Shown here: positions 24,547 through 36,102 of the stretch, in pieces
How positions within the stretch are numbered: the first letter of the stretch is position 1
Layout of the letters: each line of letters starts with the position of its first letter
Assembly (NCBI GenBank): GCA_958496175.1
Contig: OY292274.1
Coordinates: 7,502,001 to 7,566,000 of the forward strand
Length of the DNA stretch: 64,000 bases
Origin: Sisyra terminalis
Taxonomy: Eukaryota; Arthropoda; Insecta; Neuroptera; Sisyridae
Direction of reading: 5' to 3'
Notes under the pieces: model-generated
Told to the model about the DNA's origin: nothing
Database searches by the model: none
Seen by the model: the letters and a program-made list of their open reading frames with translations, nothing else
Translations under genes and position numbers: made by a program

Positions 24547-26478
24547 CCTGAGAAACTTTGACTATTTCTTTTTCGTTTAATGAAAATTATACTCATAACG
24601 TTATTAAAGAAGTTTTCATTTCAAAAAACGTAGTTACTTTTCATACTACTCAATATTCCTTTGTCATAAAATTTTTTTAATAAATGTTAGTACTTCTTAA
24701 CATAATCAAGATATACAGGTACTGAGTCCATAAATTTGAAATTCATATATTCAAGCTATGTTCATACAAGTGGGGAATCATTGTCTCCTTTGGAATTCAG
24801 TAAATAAAAACGTTCCAAACCATAGTTTTTTTTTGGGGGGGTTAATCCCAAAACACAAACCTTCTTTGGGAAGTTTAGATAGTCAAAATTTTACGGTGAA
24901 ATAAACAAATCTCTACAAACAGTAGTGGATAAAGCTTACGGTATGCACTAGCCGTGGTGGTATTCTGTTATATCAGCATTTAGATGAAAGAGATATATGA
25001 GTATTATGTAATGCATTCGGCCTCCCGGTAGGACACAACCACCGCAGTGTAAAACCGAAATTCAATTTAGTGCGAGGAGGCAATTGTTGGTTCATGTGGT
25101 AGCGATGGTGCCGGACATTTGAATGGAAAGGATTTTGTCCGTCATTGCATTCAAAACCAAAAAACTGGGATAAAAAGTAGAAAATGAATACACGCCCTCG
25201 TCCATGGAACTAGTTTTTACATGCTACATTCTATGGAATTCAATTAAAAATGCATTGTACCCGTCACTCATTCTGAATTATTTACTATCTTCGTTTGAAT
25301 TAAATAATTTAAAATTGTAAATCCCAACCAAGTTGCATGTCATTATTGAAATTAATTAGACTGAACATTCCGGAATTCCCCGATGGTATGCATAAATGAG
25401 TTATATTTCTATACTGGTTTTTTTTCTATTAACTTTTTCCCGTGCTATTAAACCATGAAAACATTTTAATTTACTCTTTCAAGCATTTTATAAATAATTA
25501 ATTTAGCTTTAAAGTAACAAAGTGGTTGTTACAAAATATTTAATTTTATAAATATTTCATAACTATGTCATATCTGTATTTAGGGCAAAATATTTTCCAT
25601 GGATGCATATTTTTGGTCGGAACATAATAAAATTATATTGAATGGCAAACGGTGGATTGCAGTTCTAGTGCTGTGATTGTATAGCTTATTTTATTTGCAT
25701 TGGTAAGTGTAGACTGTTGAGGATATGAGGGTAAGTTGGACATAGTATTCAAAGGGTTTGAGGACGAGGCACATTAACCCGCAGGAGTTGAAAATGAACA
25801 AGAGTGCTTGGCGGAAACAGTCGGAAGAAATTCTGCAGCAAAGGAAACGGGCAATAGCAATTTGTCTCCGTGTAGAATATCTCGCCATTCGTACTGTATA
25901 TGTGGATACGACACTACTATCAAAATGTCTTCCCTTCTGTATGGGTCATACCACGTACATAGACATGCTCATAAGACATTAAGATGGGATGAGAGTAGTT
26001 TATGTCGTAACAGTTGCCTCTCTAATATCATCTCACAAGCAAGAATTTCAAATTGAACTTAATACACTTCCATATTTTATATGAACGTTTATCCGGTCTT
26101 CACTTAGTGCATCCTTAAACATATACTCTTCTCAAGATTTTGTGCTCATTTTCATTTCATTGAATAAAAAAAAGAAATAGAAGTTTGATTTAAAAAATGA
26201 ATTTTTCATGCATAGTAGTTAAATAGCTGATATCCCCATACTTTTAATAATTCTCTTGCCTCTTCTTAGTCTATTAAGGGGGTCGTCTAGTGTGTCAGGT
26301 CAAAAAAAGCGATTTTTTTTTCCTATAAACCATATCTAAAACATGTGTAGAAGATGTGAGTAAAAGCATTTTTAGAAATTCAAAGCCGAAAGAGTCCAGG
26401 CATAGCGAATTGATGATGAGACCTTTGTAATTTAATAATCATAACTAGGATAAGGAGGCAAATACAATAAACAAAACT
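24547..26478. other. Spacer between the inverted arms; no recognised gene
   Basis: About 1.9 kb of non-palindromic DNA. The part from 25690 to 26056 has open frames on both strands (25758-25982 and 25808-26056 plus, 25691-25888 minus) and a less AT-biased composition, but none has a motif I recognise. It could be an old exon, a captured fragment or chance. Confidence 0.4.
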
Positions 26479-26769
26479 TTAAACTTTTGGAAAACAAAAT
26501 ATTCTGAAGTTTTTATTAAAATCAATGAAATCAAGGTTGAGTCCAGAGTTTGTTGTCCCCAATTTCCATTTATTTAAAGCCCTGTACATCCATAGAACTT
26601 GAGAAGCGATTTCATTCTCTATTTGACAAAATCTGCATGTTGCATCACCCACAAGTAATCCAATTGTATGTAGGTGCTTCTTTAATTTGTAGTGGCCGGT
26701 ACTGAGTTTCCTTATGAGATTAAGTACTTCACTAGTCAAGTTCAGCAATGGTTTTCCCACCATTTCCAA
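26479..26769 (-). pseudogene. LINE C-terminal tail (post-RT zinc region) remnant
   Basis: The 96-residue frame contains LSTGHYKLKKHLHTIGLL followed by DATCRFCQIENE. This is the signature found after the RNase H domain in many insect LINEs: LTGH..L..HLH..G....CR.C..E.ET..H.L..C. The expected later His and Cys ligands are missing (SQVLWMYRAL), so the zinc site is broken. The first residues lie inside the right arm of the inverted duplication, where the left arm loses homology, so the arm breakpoint cuts through this fragment. Confidence 0.6.
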
Positions 26770-26998
26770 AGAGCGATGATTTTAAAGACCCATTTTTTGA
26801 TGTTAAAATTAAATGTCTTACAATAATGGAGAGTTATATAATTGATATCCCCATATTTTTATTAATTCTCTTTTCTCTTCTCATTCTACTAAAGTAATGA
26901 AATAACCATATCCTAGATAAGTGGTGACTAAAATTATCAAAACTTTAAACTTTTGGGAAACACAATATTTTACAGTTTTTATTACCAAGTTTTCAAAA

Positions 26999-27691
26999 TC
27001 TTCTTATATATAAAATGGCTATCTGGCCGTGCGTCCGTGCAGAATGGGCTATGCGCATGCGCTCTGTTATCCCCACTAAAAAATTTAAAACATTGGATTA
27101 TGTTAGTTAACATGACTAAAAAGCTATTCGATTTCGCACATTTGGACGTTGTACATACAAAATTGTTGGAAATAGGTGGAAAGCGTGGAAGTAAATTCGA
27201 ATATTTTATTTATTTTCAATAGCAATAATTGGTTTTCAAATTGTTCTAAATACCGAAAAAAAGTTAGTATCGAAGATTTTATATTTGAATTGACAGTGAA
27301 ATGTATGGCAAAAAATTGCAACCTTAATGCTTTTCAGCCGAATATATAATTACTCCAGATCATTACCAATGGTTCATAAAAAATAGATTTCAAAAAGTTT
27401 GATTGTTGAAAAACGAACCAAAATTTCAAATCACCTATTTGTTATAAGTACTACATAAGTATTAAACTTTCATACTAATTTAGTGAAATGACGTTATTTA
27501 AAATGTTACTAAAATGATATACAAAACACTTATTCTTTATTTTTTAATAAATTTTCGATAAACTTTTTTTATATTAATTATATTTTGATTATTAAATTTA
27601 AAATTTTGATTGTTGATTAACTCTACATATCTCATATTAAACATTTAATTGAGATAAGACCTTTAGTTGCGAATGCAACGGCAACTACTAG
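26999..27691 (+). mobile_element. Short chimeric Helitron with a paralogous empty site
   Basis: It starts TCTTCTTATATATAAAATGG after A26998 and ends GCGAATGCAACGGCAACTAC plus TAG before T27692. TTGC-GAAT-GCAA forms a 3' hairpin upstream of CTAG. The left arm of the duplication near 23075-23085 shows the uninterrupted target. The interior from about 27116 to 27650 is a main-family Helitron interior in reverse orientation (compare 52400-52880), so it combines other ends with inverted main-family cargo. The open frames at 26953-27222 (plus) and 27124-27321 (minus) are not genes. Confidence 0.85.
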
Positions 27692-27751
27692 TATATCATA
27701 AAACTATAAACTATGATAATTTTTAGTCGTAAAATTAGTAAAATATATAAA

Positions 27752-28150
27752 TTTGGAATTTGGAAGAAAATAATTTTTTTTTCCGACAGAGGAATTAATT
27801 GTATTTTTCGCATCCAACTATACAACTCAGCCATATAATAATAGTGTATTTTGAAAGCTAATATAGCAAGGCTTGTATGTGAAAAAGCTCAGTTGATTCT
27901 ACGCAATAGTTTTTGGTTCGTGTCTTTTTAAATATGGTCAGCGAAAACCAGCATTTTCCATACATTTCATTTTTTCCCAATAAAAAAGTTAAAATGCTGT
28001 TCAATCTGAAAAAAAATAACCGTAGTGCATGTAAAAGGCGTATTAATAGTACGCCTGTACCGATTTTGAGATTTGGCAACATTGATGTTGAAGATGCACC
28101 ATGGTCTAGAAGACCGGTTGAAGCTTTAAAAACACAAAGAAATCATTAAT
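27752..28150 (+). pseudogene. Decayed mariner transposase N-terminal region
   Basis: A mariner-like terminal repeat starts at 27752 (TTTGGAATTTGGAAG). The open frame from 27913 begins MVSENQHFPYISFF and ends with ILRFGNIDVEDAPWSRRPVE, which matches the mariner N-terminal pattern F.SGN.DVEDAPRSGRPVE. The catalytic DDD region is missing, and the middle is altered where the helix-turn-helix and W...F spacing should be. It pairs with the inverted copy at 22620-23012. Confidence 0.75.
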
Positions 28151-28217
28151 TGAAGTTAAAATTTATCAAGTTTAATTGTTTATGAACTTTAAAAAGGTCT
28201 GGGCTCAACCTCAAAGC

Positions 28218-29130
28218 TAGATATTTGGGTTCCTTTTGCTATTATGGTAAGAAATTTAACTAAGAAATTTACGGAAGAAATTTGAACTAAGTTTTTAATA
28301 TAATAATGAAATGTGTAAGTTAGAATGGGCTAAAAAATAGACATTTTTGTTTTTGAAAAGTAGATCGAAAATATTGTTCAAGGTGACAAAAAAAAAATGT
28401 CGGGAAGGTTTGACCCCTTAATATTTTTATTAACATGTCTATCATCTTTAATTTCGAATATTATTGGTGCTTTCATTTTTGCGTCAATGCTATCAAACCA
28501 TCAAGGTAATAAAATTCATCTGCACATATATTTATAGTAAATTAAATTCCCTACAAAAAACGTCTTTTTAAAAAATTTTGCCAGACACGCCGTTTCCAAA
28601 TAATCAAGCTTTAAACATTGATATAATTTTTATATTTATCTTTTTTATTCTGAAATTTTGTAACTAACGAACAAATAAATATACAGAAATGGACAATATA
28701 GATTCTTGAAAGAAATGTAATGTTCTAAAAAAGGTTTCTTAACGTTTTAATAATTTCCGCTTTAAGTTTCACTACCTTAGTTTCAGCTAAGTGAAATAGG
28801 AACCCCGGAAACTGAGCTACATTGTTGAGTCACAAATAATCTCGCCCAAGGAGCTTAATTAATTAAATAAAGAAGATATTTTATGTTATGCTTGATGTTA
28901 AAAGAAATGTAACTAATTCCTCAATTTTACATAAAGAGAATGTAGATTTTTCCCTAATATTATTAAAGAAAACTAGATTTTTTTTTGCGATTCTTAAGTA
29001 ATAAATACTTCCGTTTTGTTGGTCATTAGTTACTATTCATACAAAACTTAAATAACTTCAAAAAAATAAAATGTCAGATGTTATTTTTGACCTTAATTTG
29101 CGTCTTCATACTTGCGTTATTATATGCTTG
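28218..29130. other. AT-rich non-coding stretch
   Basis: No feature recognised. Confidence 0.4.
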
Positions 29131-30520
29131 ATAGTCTAGGATCCCACTGCAGAAAAGTGTAGTGATCGAGTTTATGCTAAAAACCTAATTTTTACGCATA
29201 TTTATCATCAGGAGAATCAATATCTACTAGGTTGTCTATCAAAATGTGGCCGCTAGTATTTTAATTAAATTATTTTTAATTGATTTTTCGCAAAAATTAA
29301 CTTGATTTGTTTTTAAAATAAAATATCGTCCATTTCACGGCAATATATATAAAGACTTGGAAAAGCTAGGGTTGCCGTTGCGCACTTGGTCGCACCTTTT
29401 TGCAGCCAGGTGTAAACAGGTATGATTTTGGGCCCTTTTTACGTTCATAACGTGCATTTATGATTTATATATCAAATTAAAGCTAATTTTTTTCTCAATA
29501 TTATGATATACGGTTGCCTAATTAAATCTGGCTGCAAATAAAGGTTGCTGGCTGCTAAAGATGGCAAATTTTAAAAATAGAGTGAAAGAGAGCTAGCGCA
29601 TAATATCACCAGTCAGACGAGGACAGCGATTGGAAGCTGTACGACATTTTAAAGCCATTGCACATGCGTCGGATGATAGTGTTTTCAACCACTCAAGTAC
29701 TTCCGGAGTTTTTTTTAAACACAGTTTTATCAATATCGATTCTGCTACTTTTCCAAATGGTGGTGGCAAAGTAGACCCAATTTGATATAAACAATAGAAA
29801 CCATCAATGACTTCTATGTCGACTTGTCCGGGATTAGCTGGTGCAATTTTTGCTGTCAATTGTGTACTTAGAGTTGACTTGTCCGTCTTCATCATGTCGC
29901 CTGAGCAGTGGAATAGTGTAGAAGGTAGAGGTACTAGAGGGAATGAGAGACAGTACCCAATGTCAACTTTTTGATTAATAGAATTACCAACAGACGTCCA
30001 AAAATATCTCATTCCATTTTAACTATTGATTTTTTGTCTCCAGTGGTACTCTTAAATTTTTTTTTAATACAATCTGAAGCGAAGTTATTTATTTTATTAC
30101 AGCCAGCAACCCTTAGTTGCGACCATTTGATTAGGCAACCGTATATCATAATAATGAGAAAAAAATTAGCTTTAATTTGATATATAAATCATAAATGCAC
30201 ATTATGAACGTAAAAAGGGCCCAAAATCATACCTGTTTACACCTGACTGCAAAGAAGTGCGGTCAAGTGCGCAACGGCAACCCTGACTTTTCAAATTCTT
30301 TATATACATTGCCGTGAAGTGGACGATTTTATTTTAAAAACAAATCAATAAAATTTTTTCCAAAAATCAATAAAAACTAATTTAAATAAAAATAGGTGCG
30401 GCCAAATTTTGATAGGCAACCTAGTAGATATTTATTCTCCTGATAATAAATATGCGTAAAAATTAGCTTTTTAGCATAAACTCGATCACTTCACTTTTCT
30501 GCAGTGGGATCCTAGACTAT
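29131..30520. mobile_element. Foldback element with ~420-bp TIRs and a protein remnant
   Basis: Both ends read ATAGTCTAGGATCCCACTG in inverted orientation, and the arms (about 29131-29556 and 30100-30520) match over about 420 bp with few differences. Landmarks are GGTTGCCGTTGCGCAC and AGGTATGATTTTGGGCCC. The roughly 540-bp core carries a minus-strand coding remnant (29593-30090). Flanks are TATATGCTTG and GATACTAATG, with no clear target duplication. I could not assign a transposon superfamily, and the core protein does not resemble a known transposase. Confidence 0.8.
29593..30090 (-). pseudogene. Remnant of an uncharacterised animal protein family
   Basis: The clean frame runs from 30012 to 29593 (139 residues). 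It contains VDIGYCLSFPLVPLPSTLFH, GDMMKTDKSTLSTQL and VDIEVIDGFYCLYQIG followed by PFGKVAESI. This order (L.YPL.P.P.SL.H.DG...KTDKS.L, then ..VDGF.L.....TFG..A..IL) is one I recall from long uncharacterised proteins in arthropods and other invertebrates, whose function I do not know. Upstream, in another frame, KKSIVKME and DIFGRLLVIL look like the preceding part, so at least one frameshift and a stop separate them. The last 25 residues do not fit and may be non-homologous. The remnant lies wholly between the TIRs. Confidence 0.55.
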
Positions 30521-33453
30521 GATACTAATGATTTATATTTTTTTAAATATGTGTTTTAAGTTTTCTTCAAACGAAGCAAATAGGGTAAGAAAATCGAAGA
30601 AAATTTTTGCAAATGTTGTTTGTATATACAAATCTAACATTATTATAATATTCTCATTGATTATTTTAACGAGGTAATTATTAATGATAAACTTTGCTAA
30701 AGTATTTTGTTAGAATTTATCATAAAAGTTATTTCTTTGGATTTTATTAGCTATCGAAAAGTTTGCAATTAATTTATTGGCTTCAAGGCAATATCTTTGC
30801 TTTTGTACTCAATAAAGTAATAACTTTATAGGTTTTTTTTCTTGTAATATTTCTTGCAATAAAATGCTGATTTACTTTAAAATTTGGAGTCAATGTTTCC
30901 TAGTAGGGTGGTAAATTGAAACAATGACACAGAAATGATTAATAAGATAATATGATTTTATCATTTCAAAGGCGTTATTTCTATAGCGATTAAAAATATT
31001 TTTGTTAAAGTTCATTGTCTTTTTTGGGACTTATTTTCAAAAAATCAATTGTTGGTGTAACATTTCTGGTAAGCAATTTCGACTATTTTTATTCCCTTAC
31101 TCTACAAATTGATGTTACTTAACACAGTGAATGAAATTGAATTCCCAGTGCACTCGCAAGTGGCGTCTGAAACGTGAATAGCGGAATTCTGATCTTTAGA
31201 ATACACATACATACATATTTATCCCTTACACCAAACCCGACCACAACCCTCGACCACGAGTTATGGCCACTGTTGCCGATTTTCCTTTTAACCATTTCTC
31301 CCACACAGAGAAAAGCTTTTATTTATGTTTTTCACGAGACTTACAAACATTGACTGAGCCTAATACAAAACGACACCATCACTGTTTTATATAACATTTA
31401 TTTTATACCTCATGCTTTAAGCCTCATCGAAAATACGTGGAAAACTTCTTCACGTGGAAACTATTTTATTAGTCTCTACCTAGAAGTGCTACAAATGATT
31501 TTCAACTAATTTAAAAAGGAAACCCACTCGTAAATCAAATACGATAAACCACGAAAATTGTAGTGGAAATTCCTTCAAATATATATATATCGCTTAAATT
31601 ACACCATTAACTTTCATTTATATAATAAATATGTTACTCATATTAAAGATAAATAGGCCAGTAGTAAATGTTTCATAACGCCATTATTATACTTGCTGAC
31701 GTTATTAGATTCCTTGCACGTAAGAACGAAAGAGATTAATTTAATAATAATCCGTTTATTTATTATCACATTGAAATTTTGATGTCATTAAATATTTTCA
31801 ACTTTACGATATTTGTTTATGTAACGTTCATATTCTATTATCAACAGTATTGCTTTTAATCGGTAAACTTCTTTAAAAAATTTAATTAAAAACTTTTTAA
31901 TCAATCGTATTTTTTTCACCAAGGGTTTTCTCATTCAAATGAATATTTTCAATGATTGCACATTAGTGTCGGTCATAATTATTTCTATTAAGAGCGTAAG
32001 TGAAATGCAACCAAAGTCTCTTTGTAGGCCATTCCATGAAATTAGCATACTAATTGCCTTTACCCTTCATCGCAACAATACGTGCATTGCCTACACTATT
32101 GCAGAAATTCTCCACGTTGATCTTATCAAAATGTAATACCTAATCGGGTTTCAACCCATAATTTTGGTACATAAATTCTTTGATTTTCCTTTTTTACTTA
32201 ACGCAACTTTTCAACAGTATGCGTTGAAAACTTGAAAAAATTGTCAATCGAAAAATTCTTTCAATTTAATAAATTATACTTCTAATCTCATTCCACAAAA
32301 TTTAATTTTCTCAAAATCAATCTACAATTGCGAACGGTATTAAGTCTTGAAAGATAATTGAAAACACTGAGATCATTTTATTACGGTATTAAAGCAGGAA
32401 AATTGGTTTTTACCCTTTGTGTATTTTTTCTTCTGATTTTTATTGGAAAACGAAGGATTCTGTACATCTTTTTACGTGCAACTATCAGAACATAAGTTTA
32501 TTTTTCTTTTCTTATTCTCAATGATTTGTTTCAAGATTGCTTAGCGCACTGTTTCTATTTTTGAGATAAAATTGCAACATGGTAGAGTGAAAATATATGC
32601 TTCTATCTAACACGAACATTTACACCCCCGTTTTATAATTAACTATATTTATAACTCACGTAATAAAAGTTAAACAATAGTAAAAGGTGGAATTAATTTT
32701 AGACATAATAACAGTGCCATATTATGTAAAATTATCTCATCCTATAAAATGAATCACCTTCATTGTAAGATGCTAAATTTAACTTAATAGCCACATTAGC
32801 GGCAACACTTTAACAAGATGAATAGAACGGTAGACTGACGGCGTTTAGAAATTTCAAATAAAATTTAAGGTCTTATAGAATTATTAATTTGATTTTTTTT
32901 TAAGGAACATAATAATAAATGGCATTAGTAATAATTTCCATGAAAACAAATGTTTTATTGTGCTAGTAAATTAGATAATAAGCTTTAATATATCTATTTA
33001 ATATTGCTGATAATGAATGCAATGCGATTAACTGGTTATTGGAAATCATTATTAAGGCTTTTTAATTTTGTATTAATTATGATAACAAACAATGATGAGC
33101 AAAGCATTTCAAGAAAAATATTAATGCACATCAAAATAATTAGAAAATCGAAACTAATAATGACATCGATAATAATAATTTATTGAAATTCCATTGAGCA
33201 ATTTAAATTTTCCAATTGATTTGGTGTTGTGTTGTTTCGAAGCTAGTATCTTAATATTTAAAAATTAGTTCTGTCGTCCAATAAATTCTTCAAGTAATTC
33301 GGCATTGGCAAGTTTAGTTATGCACTATAGCTTGAAGAAAACTGTTGAATTGTTACCGTTTTAATAACAATTTACAAAACTTTTCGTGAAAGACATACTT
33401 TTGGTTATCCCAGAGAAAGAAAAATTATTTTTTTGAACTTCATTAATAATTTT
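30521..33453. other. Longest stretch without recognised features
   Basis: About 2.9 kb of AT-rich DNA with no identifiable coding, RNA or repeat structure. Four isolated 60-70-codon frames (one minus at 31119-31304; plus at 31939-32136 and 33004-33186) have no recognisable motifs. A short AT run lies at about 31577-31590. Confidence 0.45.
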
Positions 33454-35120
33454 CACAACAACAAACAATTCCCCATGGAAGGCGAGTTAAACGATAAAAT
33501 TTCTTTTCTAAATATTTTAGTTACCAGAGATCACCAGATACAAACCGGAAAACAATATTTAACCTTAAATCTTAAAAAACTTCTCAAAACTTAAAAAATC
33601 TGGACGATTATTAAACTTCAAATCAAATCATCCAATAACTTATAATTAATATAGAGCTATTAAATCAAGCTATTAATTTAAATCAAAAGGATTTTCATAA
33701 TAGAAAATATAGAAAAAGCAAAAACCATTTTACTGAACAATAACTATTCCAAATAATTTGTGAACATGTGCATTAGGGTGTCCGTTATTTCCCAAATTGA
33801 TTTTTTTAGAGTGATCGCCCCCTGAATTTTTAGTTTAAGACATAAAAAAAAAATACCCAATAATTTCTTGATTAAACCGTGCCGGAACCAAGTTACTTTT
33901 ATCATGGAATTATTTGACTTTTTACTTTTAATTTTTTTTCTGAGAAACAAATGAATGAAATGATTTAAAATTACATTATTCTAACGTAAAATTTAATGTT
34001 CTACAAAAAATATTTCTTATAAATTTTCGATTAAATCACTCAATTAAAAGTTATTCAACATTCAACTTGTGCCTAGTATAAAACTTACAATATATTCAAC
34101 TTTTTGCTCATTTTTACTTTTTTTAACTATAAAACCATTGGAAGAGAAGATACAAAATATTATCATTAGAGCGCCAGTGATTATTGGTGTTAATTTTATG
34201 GCTTGAACTGAAAGTTAAATAAAAAAAAAAAATTTGACAATTTTTTAACAGGTGACATAAGATCCGAATTCGCTATAGTCGTGAAATTCAATTTATCCAG
34301 GATACATTTTCGTACTTTAATCAATATTTTGTACCTACGAAGTGAATATCATACTAATTAATGAGACTATCGACAAAAGTTCAATTAGAATTTTTACCAT
34401 TTTACCTGACGCCATCTATGAAATATGAAAAATTTCTTAGAACTTGTAGTCAACAAATTAAATGTTGAATAAATTACAAAATACAAATTAATTCAAGGTA
34501 AATGTTGAATAACTTTTAATGGAGTGATTTAATCGAAAATTCATAGGAGACCTTTTTTGTAGAGCGTTAAATTTTACGTCAGAATAATGTAATTTAAAAT
34601 CATTTCATTCATTTGTTTCTGAGAAAAAAAAATTAAAATAAAAAGTCAAATAATCCCATGTTATTTAAATGGTAAAAGTAACATGATTCCGGCACGGTTT
34701 AATCAAGAAATTAAGAGCATTATTGTATTGGATATTTTTTTTTTATATCTTAAACTAAAAAATTAGGGGGCGATCGCTGTACAAAAAATCAATTTGGGAA
34801 ATAACGGACACCATAATGTGCAAAGAGAAATTTTCAAAAGTTGGAAAAAAACAATATCAAAATTAGGATTTATCAAAATTCAAAAATTATTTTAAATTTC
34901 CTTGTATTAAAGAATCGTCAGAAAATATATCAAGACGACTTAATGAAACATAATGGAGACCGGCATTTTATAATTTACAAGTAATTGGATTTATATAAAC
35001 CAATTTAAAAGACAATTTAAAAGTCAATGGAGTCCGAAGTAGTGCATAATGTGATTTCATGTAGTTGCGGAATAAAGTACGTAAGTCAAATCAAAACAAA
35101 TTTTAGGAAAAAAATTAATT
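33454..35120 (+). pseudogene. Penelope-like element RT-endonuclease remnant, split by a palindromic insertion
   Basis: The first part (33454-33760) reads NFHNNKQFPMEGELNDKISF then LNILVTRD. This matches the PLE region downstream of the YxDD motif (pattern F..E.E.NN.INFLDL). GRLLNFKSNHPI follows, matching the later PLE pattern SGR.LNF.SNHP. After the insertion (33773-34815) the element resumes: KESSENISRRLNE, then MESEVVHNVISCSCGIKYVS with QIKTNFRKK. The last part corresponds to the GIY-YIG entry (V.Y.I.C.CG..Y+GQT...). The GQT core has become SQI, and stops are frequent. Catalytic RT residues lie upstream and are absent. Confidence 0.7.
33773..34815. mobile_element. Palindromic element (hAT-like MITE candidate) inside the PLE
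   Basis: The direct repeat ATGTGCA flanks both sides (33766-33772 and 34816-34822). If the neighbouring C/A is counted, this is an imperfect 8-mer, which would suit a hAT insertion. The ends read TTAGGGTGTCCG and, in complement, TATGGTGTCCG. The arms of about 310-340 bp are collinear, with shared blocks such as CGTTATTTCCCAAATTGA and TTGATTAAACCGTGCCGGAA. The minus-strand frame at 33744-33950 is an arm by-product. PLE homology on both sides confirms that it is an insertion. Confidence 0.78.
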
Positions 35121-35455
35121 CAACATCAACATACAAACCAACAAATATCCTTTAAACTAACTAAACTCATCTAGCTATGCATCATTTTGCTATAGTTCTT
35201 AGATTTTCATGCAAGGATGCAACAACACTGGATATAAAAAACAACAATGTAAGATAGAAAATAAATGAAATGGTGTACATATTTTTAAATATTATATTAA
35301 ATTTAGAAGTAAGACACTAGTAGTTAAAGTAATTTTTATAGCCACTTATATGGCTAATTTAGAATGACTTTAACCCAAATAAACTCTTAAAACTTAGTTA
35401 AAACTTTTAACTTAAAACTTTGTTTATAAAAAGAATTATGTTATTAAAATATGTA

Positions 35456-36004
35456 TTGGTTGTTCGGAAAGTGATTTCGTTTTTTCCGACAAAGAATTTA
35501 ATTGTGTTTTATTGCACCGAACTAATAATTAAGTCATATAATCATTGTATGTTATAAATGCTAATATAATAAGACTTGTAAATGTAAAAGCTCAATTGAA
35601 TCTATGCAGTAGTTTTTTTTGGTTCGTGTCCTTTTAAATATGGTGTGCAAAAACGAGCATTTTCCTCAAATTTTGCTTTTTCGTTATAGAAAAAGTAAAA
35701 CGCTGTTCAATCCAGAAAAAGATTACCCGGTGAGACTGCAAAAGATTTTCGATTTGGAAATTTTTAAGTTTTTACTTCAGTAAAATCTTTACTTCAAATA
35801 AGGAAGTCAAAAATCCTCCAGGATTAGTTTTTGACCCAAAAAGGGGACAAATGTGAGTGAAAAATCAAGCTACTGTCAGAAATATGGCAAAAAGTTATTG
35901 AACCACAATGGCCAATATATAATTTAATAAAATATTTATTCACTGCACAAAAATTGCCTTTCATCTTTGCAAAACAAAACAAAATTACTTTCCGAACGAC
36001 CTAA
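35456..36004 (+). mobile_element. Internally deleted mariner element
   Basis: The left end is TTGGTTGTTCGGAAAGTGAT and the right end in complement TTAGGTCGTTCGGAAAGTAA. TA dinucleotides flank both sides (35454-35455 and 36005-36006), as expected for Tc1/mariner. The interior keeps a start-like region (GGTTCGTGTCCTTTTAAATA onward, compare 27890-27940) and a C-terminal segment WQKVIEPQWPIYN resembling the mariner end (RW.KVIE.NG.Y). The DDD catalytic core is deleted. At 549 bp it is less than half the normal length, and it resembles the family in the inverted duplication. Confidence 0.85.
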
Positions 36005-36102
36005 TATTTATACCAAAGAAAAGTAGTTAAATATTATACCGACAAAAATTCCATTATTTTAAATTACACTTTATTCATTTATATTGTTATTGTTGATCGT
36101 TT

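Larger units (their letters stand above)
26743..28217 (-). repeat. Right arm of the large inverted duplication
   Basis: Reverse complement of 22554-24546 with the left-arm LINE absent. It is interrupted by a 693-bp Helitron at 26999-27691. The arm contains a plus-strand mariner remnant. Spacer plus arms make a structure of about 5.7 kb. Confidence 0.8.
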
